DNA of 64,000 nt from Pelagibius sp. Alg239-R121 (lineage in GTDB: Bacteria; Pseudomonadota; Alphaproteobacteria; Kiloniellales; Kiloniellaceae), in NCBI RefSeq assembly GCF_947331435.1, contig NZ_CAMZOF010000004.1:372001-436000 (forward strand), written 5' to 3'. The position numbers and the translations under genes were made by a program. Shown here piece by piece: positions 17,342 through 26,464 of the stretch. How positions within the stretch are numbered: position 1 is the stretch's first letter; each line of letters opens with the position of its first letter. The notes under the pieces were generated by a model. It was not told the origin of the DNA. It worked only from the letters and a program-made list of their open reading frames with translations, and did no database searches.

Positions 17342-18985
17342 ATGGAACAGGTATCAAACACGACGGACGCCGGAAGCGAACAGTCTGCGTCTAACTCCCG
17401 TCTCCTCGAAGCGGGGTGGTACGTTATCGGCTTTTTAGCATTCCTCGCGCTTGGGATCGCCAATCTCTTCTATCCATTCGGCGACGATCAGGCAGTACTG
17501 TTCTTCGCTGCCAAGGAATTGGATCAGGGTGCAAGGCTCTATGTGGAATATTGGGGCAACAAACAGCCCGGCCTGTATGCCTTCTATCTTCTGGCGTGTC
17601 AGCTATTCGGATTCACTGAATTTGGCGTCCACCTTCTGGAACTGATTTGGTTCGCGGTCTTTGCCGTTATCTTGATGGTTACGCTGCGCCCCTACTTTCA
17701 AGCGCGATGGCTGTCGGCGGTGGTTCCTCTGGCGACGATCGGTGTCTACTACGCGACGGCACTTGAAGACGAACTGACTCAGTTGGAAATACTGGTAGCT
17801 TTTCCGCTCTACCTAACGGCATGGAGTGCGCTCCAAGCTTTGGAACCATCGAAGCGGGAAGGGACTTCGGAAAATGAGATTTCCGGCAAGCGCATGGTGT
17901 TGCTGTTCTTTTTCAGTGGTCTTACAGCAGCGGTCGCAACGCTTTTCAAGCTGTTGTTAGCCCCCATCGCCGTTGCTTTCTGGCTCATCGCGTCATTCTA
18001 TCTTTTACGCGAACACAAGGTTTCACTGATTGGCTTGCTTTTGCGGGTTTGGACACCGGTTGCGGTTGGCGTGGTCCTGCCGTTTTGTGCCGTGGTTTTC
18101 TGGTTCTGGCAGCATTCGGCTTTGCAGGAGCTATTCTGGACATCATTCATCTACCCGCCCGAGGCCTTGTTCACCTCACCTCCTGCATCGAAAACGCGTT
18201 TGGTGACTGCTGCGGCCTTTATGCTGACCAATCTGGCGCCCTGGCTGCTTTTTGTCGTCGTTGCTATTGTCGCTTGTTTCCGAAAGCAGGCGCCGCGGAT
18301 GGTCACTTTGCTGCTGGCTTGGATTCTGCTTGCGGGCGGTTTGTTTCTCATACAGCGCTTTTCCTGGTGGCCCTATCATACGCTTCTGCTGTTTACCCCT
18401 TTGGGAATTTTGGCCGTCTTCGGAATTGATAAGGTTGCTGCCTATGTCGGCCGGTTTGTCGATTTCGGCCTGTCCCAGCGGTCAGGGTGGCTTGGTCGCA
18501 CCGCAATTCCGGCGATGGTCTGCACCGCCCTATTCGCAATTCCGCCCACCGCATCGCTGACCGGCCCCTTTCTTGCCAAAGCACGTGTCTTGATATCCGA
18601 GACCATGATGGCGGGCGGGGGCCTGATGGCCTATCACTGGAAGGTCAATCCGAACTACAAGCGCATTTTCGAAAGCGGCAGGTTCCTGACGGAGCCGGGC
18701 GCACGGCCAGGGCCTATTTATTCTTTCGGCAGTGCTATGATCTACCCATTCACCGGTAGAGATTCGGCGCACAAGACTGCGGGCTTTTCCTGGGAGTTTT
18801 ATGTTCCATCACAGATCCGGGATATTCTCGCTTCGCTTGAAGAAAAGCAGGTACCTTATGTTTTTGTGGAGCGTGCCAGTTTTAGGCTGTTTCGCAGGCG
18901 CCCGGAAGCTGCAGCCTATCTGACCGCCAACTACAAGCGCATCAAGAAAGATGATGGCGGCGTCTGGTACGAGCGGCTGCCGTAA
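17342..18985 (+). CDS. GT39-like integral membrane glycosyltransferase
   Basis: 547 aa with about 10-12 hydrophobic helices. The first loop contains FGDDQAVLFFAAKELDQGARLYVEYW-type sequence with an acidic pair (D at about 50-52) that is characteristic of GT-C transferases of the ArnT/PMT group. NKQPGLYAFYLL follows as in undecaprenyl-phosphate-sugar-using enzymes. The last 100 residues form a soluble tail (KQVPYVFVERASFRLF). Acceptor and sugar unknown. A single gene; its stop is four bases from the convergent nuclease gene. Confidence 0.8.
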   Translation: MEQVSNTTDAGSEQSASNSRLLEAGWYVIGFLAFLALGIANLFYPFGDDQAVLFFAAKELDQGARLYVEYWGNKQPGLYAFYLLACQLFGFTEFGVHLLELIWFAVFAVILMVTLRPYFQARWLSAVVPLATIGVYYATALEDELTQLEILVAFPLYLTAWSALQALEPSKREGTSENEISGKRMVLLFFFSGLTAAVATLFKLLLAPIAVAFWLIASFYLLREHKVSLIGLLLRVWTPVAVGVVLPFCAVVFWFWQHSALQELFWTSFIYPPEALFTSPPASKTRLVTAAAFMLTNLAPWLLFVVVAIVACFRKQAPRMVTLLLAWILLAGGLFLIQRFSWWPYHTLLLFTPLGILAVFGIDKVAAYVGRFVDFGLSQRSGWLGRTAIPAMVCTALFAIPPTASLTGPFLAKARVLISETMMAGGGLMAYHWKVNPNYKRIFESGRFLTEPGARPGPIYSFGSAMIYPFTGRDSAHKTAGFSWEFYVPSQIRDILASLEEKQVPYVFVERASFRLFRRRPEAAAYLTANYKRIKKDDGGVWYERLP

Positions 18986-18989
18986 GTTT

Positions 18990-21296
18990 TCACGCTTCTA
19001 CGCATTCAATAGCGCTTGATGCTTCCAGGCGACGCGCATTCACGAGAAGCAGCAGTTCCGCGGCAGCCTCGGCGTCGCAGAGCGCCCTGTGATGGCTGTC
19101 CAATGCAATGTTAAAGGCGCGGCAGAGATTGCCCAGGCTATAGGATTTGTAGCCTTGATAGAGTTTGCGCATGCTTGCGCAGGTGCAGAGCTGCGGATGC
19201 CGGAAGCGCCGGTCCAGGCGCCGGAACTCCTCTGAGATAAAGCTGTAGTCGAACCGCACATTGTGCGCCACGAATATGGCGTCACCCATGAACTCCTCGA
19301 ATTCGTCCGCAATTTCCGCAAAGGTCGGCGCACCGGCAACCATGGCATTGGTGATGCCGGTCAGCCGGGTGATGTTGGCGGGGACGGCTTGCTGCGGGTT
19401 GATCAGGCTCTGCCACTTATCGAAGATTTGGCCATTTTGTAGCTTCACAGCACCGATTTCTGTGATCCGGTTGCGCGTCGCGCGCCCGCCTGTGGTCTCG
19501 ACATCTACCACGACATAGATCTGATTAGGATCGACAATCCACTCGATGCGGTTTACCTCCACCTTGAAACCTGCCCGCCCCAGCAGCTCGAGCTGCATGA
19601 GCTGATTGCGGCGGATCTGGTCACCCGCAGTCTTGATCTCAATGAAACGCAGATCGTCCTCTTTCCAGAGCATCAGGTCCGGAAATCCGTCTTTGCGCGA
19701 AACGTAGTCTTTGCACATCTCTCGCAGTACGCTGATTGCGGCCTCAGGTGGGGCTTTCTGTAAAAAAGGGCTTAGCCAGTCAGTGATCGTCGGCCGCCAG
19801 CGGAAAATGCCGTTGGGCGTTCCATAGTGCTTGGAAAGCTGCCCGAGTAAAAACGGCAGCGACTTCGCGGGATCTTTCAACAGCGCCAGCTTGTCTTCGA
19901 TGCGTTCCTGAAAAGCAGAATAAAACCGCCCTGATTTGAGAGTTTCCGGCAGGTGCTCGAAGGCATTGTGAATCGAAGCCGCTTTTTCGCAATAGATCTC
20001 TTCCCAAAACAGCATGCCGAAAAGGGCGCGCCAGAGAGCGTTCTCGCTTTGAAACGCTTCGTAACCCTGCCGCCTGAAATACTCGGCCGCGCCCCGCTCA
20101 GGGGCATTGCGGTAGGATTCGTCCACACCGATGACCGAGGCCGCCCGCAGACGGTCGGTGAGCGCGCTCGTGCGCTTGCCTTTGAATTTGCGCAGATAGA
20201 AATCCTGCGCGAAGAGAGCCTCCAGATCGCTTGCGGGCGTTGCCATCATAGCTTCGAGCTTGTCTCGCACGATATCCCGCTCGCCGCGCGCATAGTGCAG
20301 GCGGATCAGCCGTTCGTTACAGAGCGCGGAATTGCCCAATGCGTAAACCGATAACGCAGATTCAACATCCTCAGTTTTCTCCAGGCGACTTCCGAGTTCG
20401 TAGAGAAGCTTGTCCCGCAGATCCTCAGCTTTATCACTTAAAACCGCCGGCCATTGCGGGGCAACCACCGCCCAATACCGGCAGGTTGCATCTTCTACGG
20501 TTCTTAGTTTCTCCCGCTGCTGCGCATAGAAAAAACAGGCCTGCGCCTCCTCTCGGGTCTCAAAGCGCGCTTCGTAATCGATCTTGAAATGGTGGGTGCG
20601 GACCAGCCCGAGATCGCGGAGTGCGAAGCGGGTCACGCCTTGCTCGATTCTCCCGAAATAGAGGTAAAGCAAAAAGCCAAGTTCACTGCGGCGTCCCTGG
20701 ACGATAAAAGAGGAAGCGGCTCCAGACGTAGCGTAGCTTGCGAAGGGTAAGGTCGCGCGAGCATGCGCAAGCACCTTTGCTTTGGGCCAGCTTCTTTTAA
20801 CGCCAACGGTTTCAAGATGTGGTGCCAGCAGCTTGATCAGCATGTCCTTGGAAAGACTCTCGAGCAGGGCCGTAAAGTCATCTTGGGTCACGTTGTCCGC
20901 AAGCCCGACGTTGCGTAGCCGTTCCAGGGCGCCGGGCAGATCAACGATTTCCGCATATCGCAGTTTCTCGGCTTCAAAAACATGACCCTTGCGGTTCACC
21001 AAGCGCACAAAGAGGCATTGCGCGTCGAGGTCCAGGTCATCGAAATCCTTCAGGAAACGCAGATGCTCATCAGAGAAAACATGGACATATTTCTCGCGGA
21101 CGAAATCCAACATCTCCCGAAAGTGGGTCAGGTAGTAGCGCTGCGGCAATTCGCGTTGCGGTCTTCGATTGGGCGGTCGCTCAGGGATTTCTTGATCGAA
21201 CGCGAAATCCGGCTGCGCAGCGCTGCTTGACCGAGAAAGATTGCTCGTGTGACTGCTTTGCTTTTTATCGGCCCGCCGTCTCAAGGGCATCGCCAT
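18990..21296 (-). CDS. FAN1-type nuclease fused to a DnaQ-like 3'-5' exonuclease
   Basis: 768 aa in two parts. Residues about 50-585 follow bacterial FAN1: YYLTHFREMLDFV, FVRLVNRKGHVFEAEKLRYAEI, a helical middle, and the VRR-NUC domain with GFPDLMLW and FIEIKTAGDQIRRNQ (about 535-560), i.e. PD-(D/E)xK residues. Residues about 590-760 are a DEDDh exonuclease with VVDVETTG, HNVRFDYSF and HHRALCDAE all intact. FAN1 cleaves branched DNA and unhooks interstrand crosslinks; DnaQ-like domains trim 3' ends. The two nucleases on one chain suggest a crosslink or flap repair enzyme working from both polarities. Fully in frame across the junction (DPNQIYVVVDVET). Confidence 0.88.
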   Translation of the reverse strand: MAMPLRRRADKKQSSHTSNLSRSSSAAQPDFAFDQEIPERPPNRRPQRELPQRYYLTHFREMLDFVREKYVHVFSDEHLRFLKDFDDLDLDAQCLFVRLVNRKGHVFEAEKLRYAEIVDLPGALERLRNVGLADNVTQDDFTALLESLSKDMLIKLLAPHLETVGVKRSWPKAKVLAHARATLPFASYATSGAASSFIVQGRRSELGFLLYLYFGRIEQGVTRFALRDLGLVRTHHFKIDYEARFETREEAQACFFYAQQREKLRTVEDATCRYWAVVAPQWPAVLSDKAEDLRDKLLYELGSRLEKTEDVESALSVYALGNSALCNERLIRLHYARGERDIVRDKLEAMMATPASDLEALFAQDFYLRKFKGKRTSALTDRLRAASVIGVDESYRNAPERGAAEYFRRQGYEAFQSENALWRALFGMLFWEEIYCEKAASIHNAFEHLPETLKSGRFYSAFQERIEDKLALLKDPAKSLPFLLGQLSKHYGTPNGIFRWRPTITDWLSPFLQKAPPEAAISVLREMCKDYVSRKDGFPDLMLWKEDDLRFIEIKTAGDQIRRNQLMQLELLGRAGFKVEVNRIEWIVDPNQIYVVVDVETTGGRATRNRITEIGAVKLQNGQIFDKWQSLINPQQAVPANITRLTGITNAMVAGAPTFAEIADEFEEFMGDAIFVAHNVRFDYSFISEEFRRLDRRFRHPQLCTCASMRKLYQGYKSYSLGNLCRAFNIALDSHHRALCDAEAAAELLLLVNARRLEASSAIECVEA

Positions 21297-21376
21297 CCCG
21301 GTTCCCTGCTCTTACTAGTTGTGAGAACAAACTATGAACTTTGGGTGAGGAGCTGGCAAGCGTTACAGGGAGATTC

Positions 21377-21964
21377 TCAGGCGATCTTTTCAAGCCGCGC
21401 CTTTTGGCAAAGCGGATAGACGTCCATAAAGGGGCGGATACGGGAGACCATCGTGTCGTATGAGGGGCCGTAAAGATAGAGAGCGGTTTCTTTCGGACCC
21501 TCCCAGTAGCTCTGGATTCCGCCATGGCCCGCAAGCAGCTTTTCGAATTCGGTCCAAACGACGTTCACGTCGGACTGTTCGTAGACGCTTGCGGGGAGAT
21601 CGGTGCCGTTCAAGTAGACCGCCAAACCTTCGTTGACACCAAAGGGGGTTTTCGTGCCGTCGTCCAGAATAAGAAAAGAGCCTTTCGGCGCGCCAAGAGA
21701 TTCGAGATAGCGGCTGATTTCACCTAATATCTGTTCCGTCACATCAGGCAGGTTGATGTCGATGTCGGAGCGCTGGACCTCTCCATTGGCCGCTTGGAGG
21801 GTGCCACCACCTGTCACCCCGCCAATCCCGCGTGCGGCAAGAAATTCTTCGAGCGGATCCTCATAGATCTCTCCCCGGTCCAGAGGCCGGAGACGCGCGT
21901 TCAATTCGGCGACAATCAGTTTCGCCGATGAAATCTGTTCTTCTTCGAGTATATCGTTTGTCAT
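21377..21964 (-). CDS. Hypothetical protein
   Basis: 195 aa from ATG 21964 (MTNDILEEEQ). Alternatively ATG 22075, which overlaps the stop of the preceding gene (TGATG), would add 37 residues of low-quality sequence. No signal peptide or membrane helix. An acidic, well-structured alpha/beta protein with DIDINLPDVTEQILGEISRYLES and GSFLILDDGTKTPFGVNEGLAVYL. The phrase YLESLGAPKGSFL looks like a conserved core of an uncharacterised family, but I do not recognise it. It is probably co-transcribed with the upstream LAS-type peptidase. Confidence 0.7.
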   Translation of the reverse strand: MTNDILEEEQISSAKLIVAELNARLRPLDRGEIYEDPLEEFLAARGIGGVTGGGTLQAANGEVQRSDIDINLPDVTEQILGEISRYLESLGAPKGSFLILDDGTKTPFGVNEGLAVYLNGTDLPASVYEQSDVNVVWTEFEKLLAGHGGIQSYWEGPKETALYLYGPSYDTMVSRIRPFMDVYPLCQKARLEKIA

Positions 21965-22074
21965 GGTAAGTGCCCCAACTCTTTCCTGGATGCCGGTGCC
22001 ACAATGCGGCGCAAAGTTGCATTGTTCAATGCTGCCTTTGGTTCTGAAGCTTGGCGACCTTAGACTGTGATCCA

Positions 22075-22956
22075 TCAATACACTTGAAAATGCAGATGGT
22101 CGTCATGCCGTGCGGCGTTCCAGCCGGCGAAGCGGATTTTGGAATTTTGTACATTCAGGTGCTTCGCCAGATAGGGCTCGAGGAAGATCTTTTGGACGCG
22201 GTCTGATATCGGCCCTTGGCTTAGAATCCGGATCAGGTCGCCTGTTCGCATTTGATCCAATTCACTATCGGCAAAACTCCATTGGAGCCAATCGAAGCGC
22301 CAGCGAAGGAATCCGTCATTTGGTGAAACCGGCTCGCTGCGCAGAAGATTCCAGGCAGGTGCGAAGGCCCAGTAACCGATAAACCATGCCCCGCCTTTAC
22401 TGATCGAAACTCCAGTTGGGCGGCTTTTGTAAAAGAATGCCAGATCAAGTTTTCGGCCGTCTTTGTGGCTGAGATGAGGGAGGAGCGGAATGCCGAGATC
22501 AAATGGAAAGCCGGCATCAAGATAGCTCACCAAAGTGCCTGGGTGCGTGCGCGCCATCTGGTTTGAGACCTGCTCCAGAACCTGTTTCGTTACCGGAGCC
22601 ACGTAGTGGCGGTTCAAGGCACAGTACGCAAAGGAGTTGGCCTCATAGGGGTGTTGGCCGTCCGCGAAACAGTTGAGAGCAACCCGACCGAACAGTGGTG
22701 CAGCCGTGGGAACGATAATGACGGTCGAAAATCCATAGAGGATTGTAAAGATGGCGAGCATCGATAATTTACGGGCGTTATAGCGGCGCCGACTGATGAT
22801 TGCATCGATGCCCAAGGTAAACCACAAGACGAGGCCGCCGACTTGTGTGAGGAGGGTCAGTGCGACAATGGCGACAACCGCGCCTGCCATTTCGATTGGC
22901 GTGAAATGAGCGTTAAATGGGCCGAGGATCAGTCGAAGCACTATTCGATCCATCAA
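22075..22956 (-). CDS. Membrane-anchored LAS-type metallopeptidase
   Basis: 293 aa. Two N-terminal membrane segments (about 24-50 and 66-92) are followed by an extracytoplasmic domain. The domain carries the zinc motifs of LAS (lysostaphin/D-Ala-D-Ala/sonic hedgehog) peptidases: H-x6-D in SHKDGRKLDLAF (about 172-180) and the C-terminal H-x-H in HDDHLHFQVY. The placement right at the C terminus resembles MepA-like murein endopeptidases, so peptidoglycan is a likely substrate, but the family is not one I can name. Divergent from an SDR gene; the next gene downstream may be coupled. Confidence 0.7.
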   Translation of the reverse strand: MMDRIVLRLILGPFNAHFTPIEMAGAVVAIVALTLLTQVGGLVLWFTLGIDAIISRRRYNARKLSMLAIFTILYGFSTVIIVPTAAPLFGRVALNCFADGQHPYEANSFAYCALNRHYVAPVTKQVLEQVSNQMARTHPGTLVSYLDAGFPFDLGIPLLPHLSHKDGRKLDLAFFYKSRPTGVSISKGGAWFIGYWAFAPAWNLLRSEPVSPNDGFLRWRFDWLQWSFADSELDQMRTGDLIRILSQGPISDRVQKIFLEPYLAKHLNVQNSKIRFAGWNAARHDDHLHFQVY

Positions 22957-23140
22957 AAACTGTGGGACAAGAGTTGCGAAAAGCTGACATCCGCGTTCGG
23001 CATAACGCCTCAGATTTACTCCTGGAGCAGGAATTTGACCAAAAGGTGTTGTTCAGATGGTCGTTTGTTGAAGGTGGCGCGTTCTGCCCCCAAACCCCAT
23101 ATTGGCGCGTAAAGATCCTGAAAAAAGAAGGAATTTAGCA

Positions 23141-23800
23141 ATGACCCAAACGGCTCTTGTCACAGGTGGCAATCGCGGTATTGGCTATGCGATCGCCGCT
23201 GGTCTGACCAAGTTGAATTATAGGGTCGTGATTGGTTCCCGAAGCGCCAGTGCCGGAGCGGATGCCGCCGAGTCCCTCGGCGCTGAAGCGGTTCAGCTCG
23301 ACGTTGCCGATCCTGCGACAATTGTGGGCGCTATCGAGCAACTGGGTGACGTCGACGTGCTGGTCAACAATGCCGGTGTTCTCTTCGATCGTCCGCTTTT
23401 AGAAAGTCCGCAGGAGTATCGTGCCTCCTTGGCAGTCATGCTTGACGGGCCTTATCACCTCATCCGTGCCGTGACGCCGGCGATGATCCACCAAGGTTAT
23501 GGCAGGATCGTCAATATGTCTTCAGACTGGGGCGCTTTCTCCCAGGGCTTGGGCGGACCCGGCGCTTACGGTGTTGCAAAGGCCGGTCTAAACGCGCTGA
23601 CCCTCGCGCTGTCCCGTGAGTTGCCGGAAAACGTAAAAATCAACGCGATGTGTCCCGGTTGGGTTAAAACCAGAATGGGCGGGGCGGGCGCAAATCGCTC
23701 GCCGGAGGAGGGAGCGGATACAGCGCTTTGGCTCGCGACTTTGCCTGATGATGGGCCGAGCGGCGGGTTCTTCCGCGATCGGGCGCCAATGGCCTGGTAG
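23141..23800 (+). CDS. Short-chain dehydrogenase/reductase (SDR), 219 aa
   Basis: Classical SDR. The cofactor motif TGGNRGIG is at 8-15, the structural NNAG ([10 protein letters not shown]) near 83, catalytic Ser in NMSSDWGAF and Y-x3-K in YGVAKAG. The basic residue GSRSAS after strand 2 suggests NADP(H). ATG 23141 has AAGGA upstream; an upstream extension to 23102 is unlikely. At 219 residues it is short and ends in [10 protein letters not shown], without the usual VDGG tail, a form seen in carbonyl-reductase-like SDRs. Substrate unknown. Confidence 0.9.
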   Translation: MTQTALVTGGNRGIGYAIAAGLTKLNYRVVIGSRSASAGADAAESLGAEAVQLDVADPATIVGAIEQLGDVDVLVNNAGVLFDRPLLESPQEYRASLAVMLDGPYHLIRAVTPAMIHQGYGRIVNMSSDWGAFSQGLGGPGAYGVAKAGLNALTLALSRELPENVKINAMCPGWVKTRMGGAGANRSPEEGADTALWLATLPDDGPSGGFFRDRAPMAW

Positions 23801-23901
23801 GGCAAACGCATAGCAGCCATACCGCTGTGACCATTGATGTCAGCCCTTTGCTCGGTTAGTGAGGAGACTGCCCATTTTTAACTGGGACTCCGGCCAAACG
23901 A

Positions 23902-25140
23902 ATGACAACGCCTGCCAACGACCTTTTGCAGATCATACCCGACAGCGCAGCTTCCTGGCGTCGCCTTGCCGTTGCACTGGCGTTGAGTACGGTTGGTGGT
24001 GTCGGGCTCTGGTCAAGCGTGGTGGTTTTGCCTGCAATCCAGGCGGAATTCGGGATCGATCGGGGCGGTGCCTCGTTGCCCTACACTGCAACGCTGATTG
24101 GTTTTGCCATCGGCGGCATCATGATGGGGCGTGTGGCAGATCGTTTCGGCATCTTTCCGCCCCTGATCGTTGGCACGCTGATGCTGGCTCTGGGTTATTT
24201 CGCCACGGCGGCTGCCTCTGACTACTGGGTTTTCATTGTCGCGCAGGCTCTGTTGATCGGGATGCTGGGCAGTTCAGCAACATTTGCGCCGCTGGTCGCG
24301 GACGTTTCTCACTGGTTCTACAAACGCCGCGGAATTGCCGTCGCTATCGTAGCCAGCGGCAATTACCTCTCCGGCACGATCTGGCCACCGATTTTACAGT
24401 ACGGTATCGAAACCGTCGGCTGGCGTCAGACTCATCTGGGTGTCGGTGCGATCTGTCTGGTGACCATGCTGCCGCTGGCCTTCATGCTCCGTCGCCGCCC
24501 GGACCTGGAGGCGGCTGAAAGCCAGGCTGCGGCAAGGGGTATCCTCCAACATAAAATGCCGCTCTCGCCCGCCAAGCTGCAAGCCGTTCTGGTGCTGGCC
24601 GGTGTTGCCTGCTGCGTTGCCATGGCGATGCCCCAGGTTCATATGGTGGCCTATTGTGCTGATCTAGGGTACGGCCCGGCGCGTGGAGCGGAAATGCTCT
24701 CGATTATGCTTGGTTTGGGCGTGGTCAGCCGTTTGGCCTCGGGCCTGATCGCGGATCGGATCGGCGGGGTCGGCACGCTGATCCTGGGTTCGACCCTGCA
24801 GTGCATTGCCCTGATCTTTTATCTGCCTTTCGACGGCCTTGCGTCGCTCTACGTAATCTCAGCATTGTTCGGACTGTCGCAAGGAGGCATCGTGCCAAGC
24901 TATGCCCTGGTCGTGCGTGACTATTTCCCGGCCCGAGAGGCAGGTTCTCGCGTCAGTCTGGTGTTGATGGCGACGGTCGCGGGGATGGCGCTTGGCGGCT
25001 GGCTGTCTGGCGAGATATACGATCTGACCGGATCCTACGAAGCCGCCTTTCTGAACGGTATTGCCTGGAATATGTTGAATATGGGTATCGCCTTTTGGCT
25101 ACTGGCCAGCCGCTTCAGGCTGCGACCTCAGCCTGCTTAA
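23902..25140 (+). CDS. MFS transporter
   Basis: 412 aa, about 12 membrane helices. Major facilitator marks are present in loop 2-3 (GRVADRFGIFPPLIVGTLM) and the equivalent loop 8-9 (SGLIADRIGGVGTLILGS). FYKRRGIAVAIVASGNYLSGTIWPPI resembles the monocarboxylate/oxalate-formate antiporter-like group. Cargo unknown. It follows the SDR by about 100 bases on the same strand, but no coupling is seen. Confidence 0.9.
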   Translation: MTTPANDLLQIIPDSAASWRRLAVALALSTVGGVGLWSSVVVLPAIQAEFGIDRGGASLPYTATLIGFAIGGIMMGRVADRFGIFPPLIVGTLMLALGYFATAAASDYWVFIVAQALLIGMLGSSATFAPLVADVSHWFYKRRGIAVAIVASGNYLSGTIWPPILQYGIETVGWRQTHLGVGAICLVTMLPLAFMLRRRPDLEAAESQAAARGILQHKMPLSPAKLQAVLVLAGVACCVAMAMPQVHMVAYCADLGYGPARGAEMLSIMLGLGVVSRLASGLIADRIGGVGTLILGSTLQCIALIFYLPFDGLASLYVISALFGLSQGGIVPSYALVVRDYFPAREAGSRVSLVLMATVAGMALGGWLSGEIYDLTGSYEAAFLNGIAWNMLNMGIAFWLLASRFRLRPQPA

Positions 25141-25302
25141 AGCAGTTTGCGCTTAAGGCTGATTTAAAAAGTTCGCTGCCTCGAAACAAGCACGCTGCTG
25201 ATTGCGAACGCAATTTTTGAGGTCTTGCGGTTCCAGAAAAATGCAAAACGCTGTAGGTCTCGATTTCATGTAGTTCGAACCGGGTGTTGCTCGGCTCCAA
25301 TG

Positions 25303-25920
25303 TCACTTGAGCAGGGCGCCGGCAATTGTGCTGCGGATGGTTTTACCGGCACTCGCTTCACTCCAGCCTCGATCCCGCACAAGGAGATCCCAGGCCTGGA
25401 CCGAGGAGCTGGCCCAGAGATAGTCCGTCGCACGTGGGATGCTCCAATGGGCGGCGAGAGCGTCTTCCTTTTTTAGGCCGCTAACCAATCCGCGGTAAAA
25501 TTTCAGCAGTTCGGACATGCGGTCGCTCCAGGCGCCTGCCGCGTCTTCGTCGGTGGCACGCAGGCGGATGAGATCGGTGGCGACCGGGTGAATCTTGGGA
25601 ACGAAATCCAACCAGACTGCAAGAACGGCGTCGAGACGCTCGGCAGGGTCGGCTTCCTCCATTGCTGATGCGAAACCCTCCCAGATGAAAAAGCGCTCGT
25701 CGGCGCGGCGGACCAAAGCCATTAAGAGGCCGCCACGCGAGCCGAAATGCACGTAAACCGACTGCCGTGTCATGCCAACGGCTGCTGCGATTTCCGACAT
25801 GGAAACGGCGGCCCCGCGCTGGGCGATCAAATCCCACGCGGCATCGAGAATTTCAAGTCGGGTGCGTTCCGAGCGTTTTAGATTTGACACGTGTAAAAAT
25901 TCCAGTTTAATTTTACGCAT
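25303..25920 (-). CDS. TetR-family transcriptional regulator
   Basis: 205 aa from ATG 25920, or 195 aa from GTG 25890. The frame continues to 26094 but that part overlaps the divergent gene and is not TetR-like. HTH: RTRLEILDAAWDLIAQRG, VSMSEIAAAVGMTRQSVYVHFGSRGGLLMALV. The C-terminal ligand domain is rich in Trp and Ala. Its ATG overlaps the ATG of the divergent DUF1330 gene by two bases (CATG), and two palindromes cover both starts, so it most likely represses itself and that neighbour. Confidence 0.88.
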   Translation of the reverse strand: MRKIKLEFLHVSNLKRSERTRLEILDAAWDLIAQRGAAVSMSEIAAAVGMTRQSVYVHFGSRGGLLMALVRRADERFFIWEGFASAMEEADPAERLDAVLAVWLDFVPKIHPVATDLIRLRATDEDAAGAWSDRMSELLKFYRGLVSGLKKEDALAAHWSIPRATDYLWASSSVQAWDLLVRDRGWSEASAGKTIRSTIAGALLK

Positions 25921-25926
25921 GTCAAA
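25883..25926. promoter_or_regulatory. Twin TetR operators over a divergent promoter
   Basis: Two related 16-bp palindromes lie 28 bp apart centre to centre: TTTGACACGTGTAAAA at 25883-25898 and TTTTACGCATGTCAAA at 25911-25926. On the plus strand TTGACA (25884-25889), a 16-base spacer and TTTAAT (25906-25911) form a good sigma70 promoter. The predicted start falls at about 25917-25920, on the ATG at 25919, so a leaderless mRNA is likely. On the minus strand TTGACA is at 25920-25925. Each operator covers the -35 of one direction. Confidence 0.75.
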
Positions 25927-26407
25927 TTTAACGGAGTTCGATGTGAACGCAAACAGGAATTTCGAAGACCGCTTGGGTCGTCTGGTGGCCTGGTATGGCG
26001 ATGGCGCGGATGGCAGCAGTCCGACCCAGAAACAGTGGCGGCATATCATGAGCCGGCCGGCCGACGGTCCGGTAACGCTGGTGAATTTTTTCAAATTGCG
26101 TGAGCAGGCGCTTTACAGGGACGAGGCAATCGCACCGAATGTTCCTGGGAGCGGCAAAGATGCGTTTGATCGTTATGCCGCCGTTAGTATTCCTACGATG
26201 GAGAAGGTCGGTGGCAGGTTTCTGCTGGTGTCGCCCTTCGAGGCAAACTTTGTGGGAGAAGTCGAGGATTGGGACCTCGTTGTAGTGGGAGCCTTTCCCA
26301 GTACCGATGTGTTGCTCTCTCTATGGGAAGACGCAGATTATCATGCCGTCTACCCTCATCGTACTGCCGCCTGTGACCGGCAGAAGGTCGTGGTCTGCGG
26401 CGGTTAA
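25919..26407 (+). CDS. DUF1330-like dimeric alpha/beta-barrel protein
   Basis: 162 aa. After a 35-residue leader it shows the ferredoxin-like DUF1330 pattern: GPVTLVNFFKLRE, FDRYAAVSIPTMEKVGGRFLL, WDLVVVGAFPSTDVLLSLWEDADYHAVYPHRTAACDR-type ending. Such small dimers bind or protect reactive compounds, but no enzyme activity is established for the family. The start ATG 25919 sits at the predicted transcription start, with no ribosome site. Controlled by the divergent TetR gene. Converges with an SDR gene, 57 bases apart. Confidence 0.8.
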   Translation: MSNLTEFDVNANRNFEDRLGRLVAWYGDGADGSSPTQKQWRHIMSRPADGPVTLVNFFKLREQALYRDEAIAPNVPGSGKDAFDRYAAVSIPTMEKVGGRFLLVSPFEANFVGEVEDWDLVVVGAFPSTDVLLSLWEDADYHAVYPHRTAACDRQKVVVCGG

Positions 26408-26464
26408 GGTGGCGAGGCATCGCCATTGCCAGCGGCCATGCCCCCCATTCTCTGCGTAATGAAG

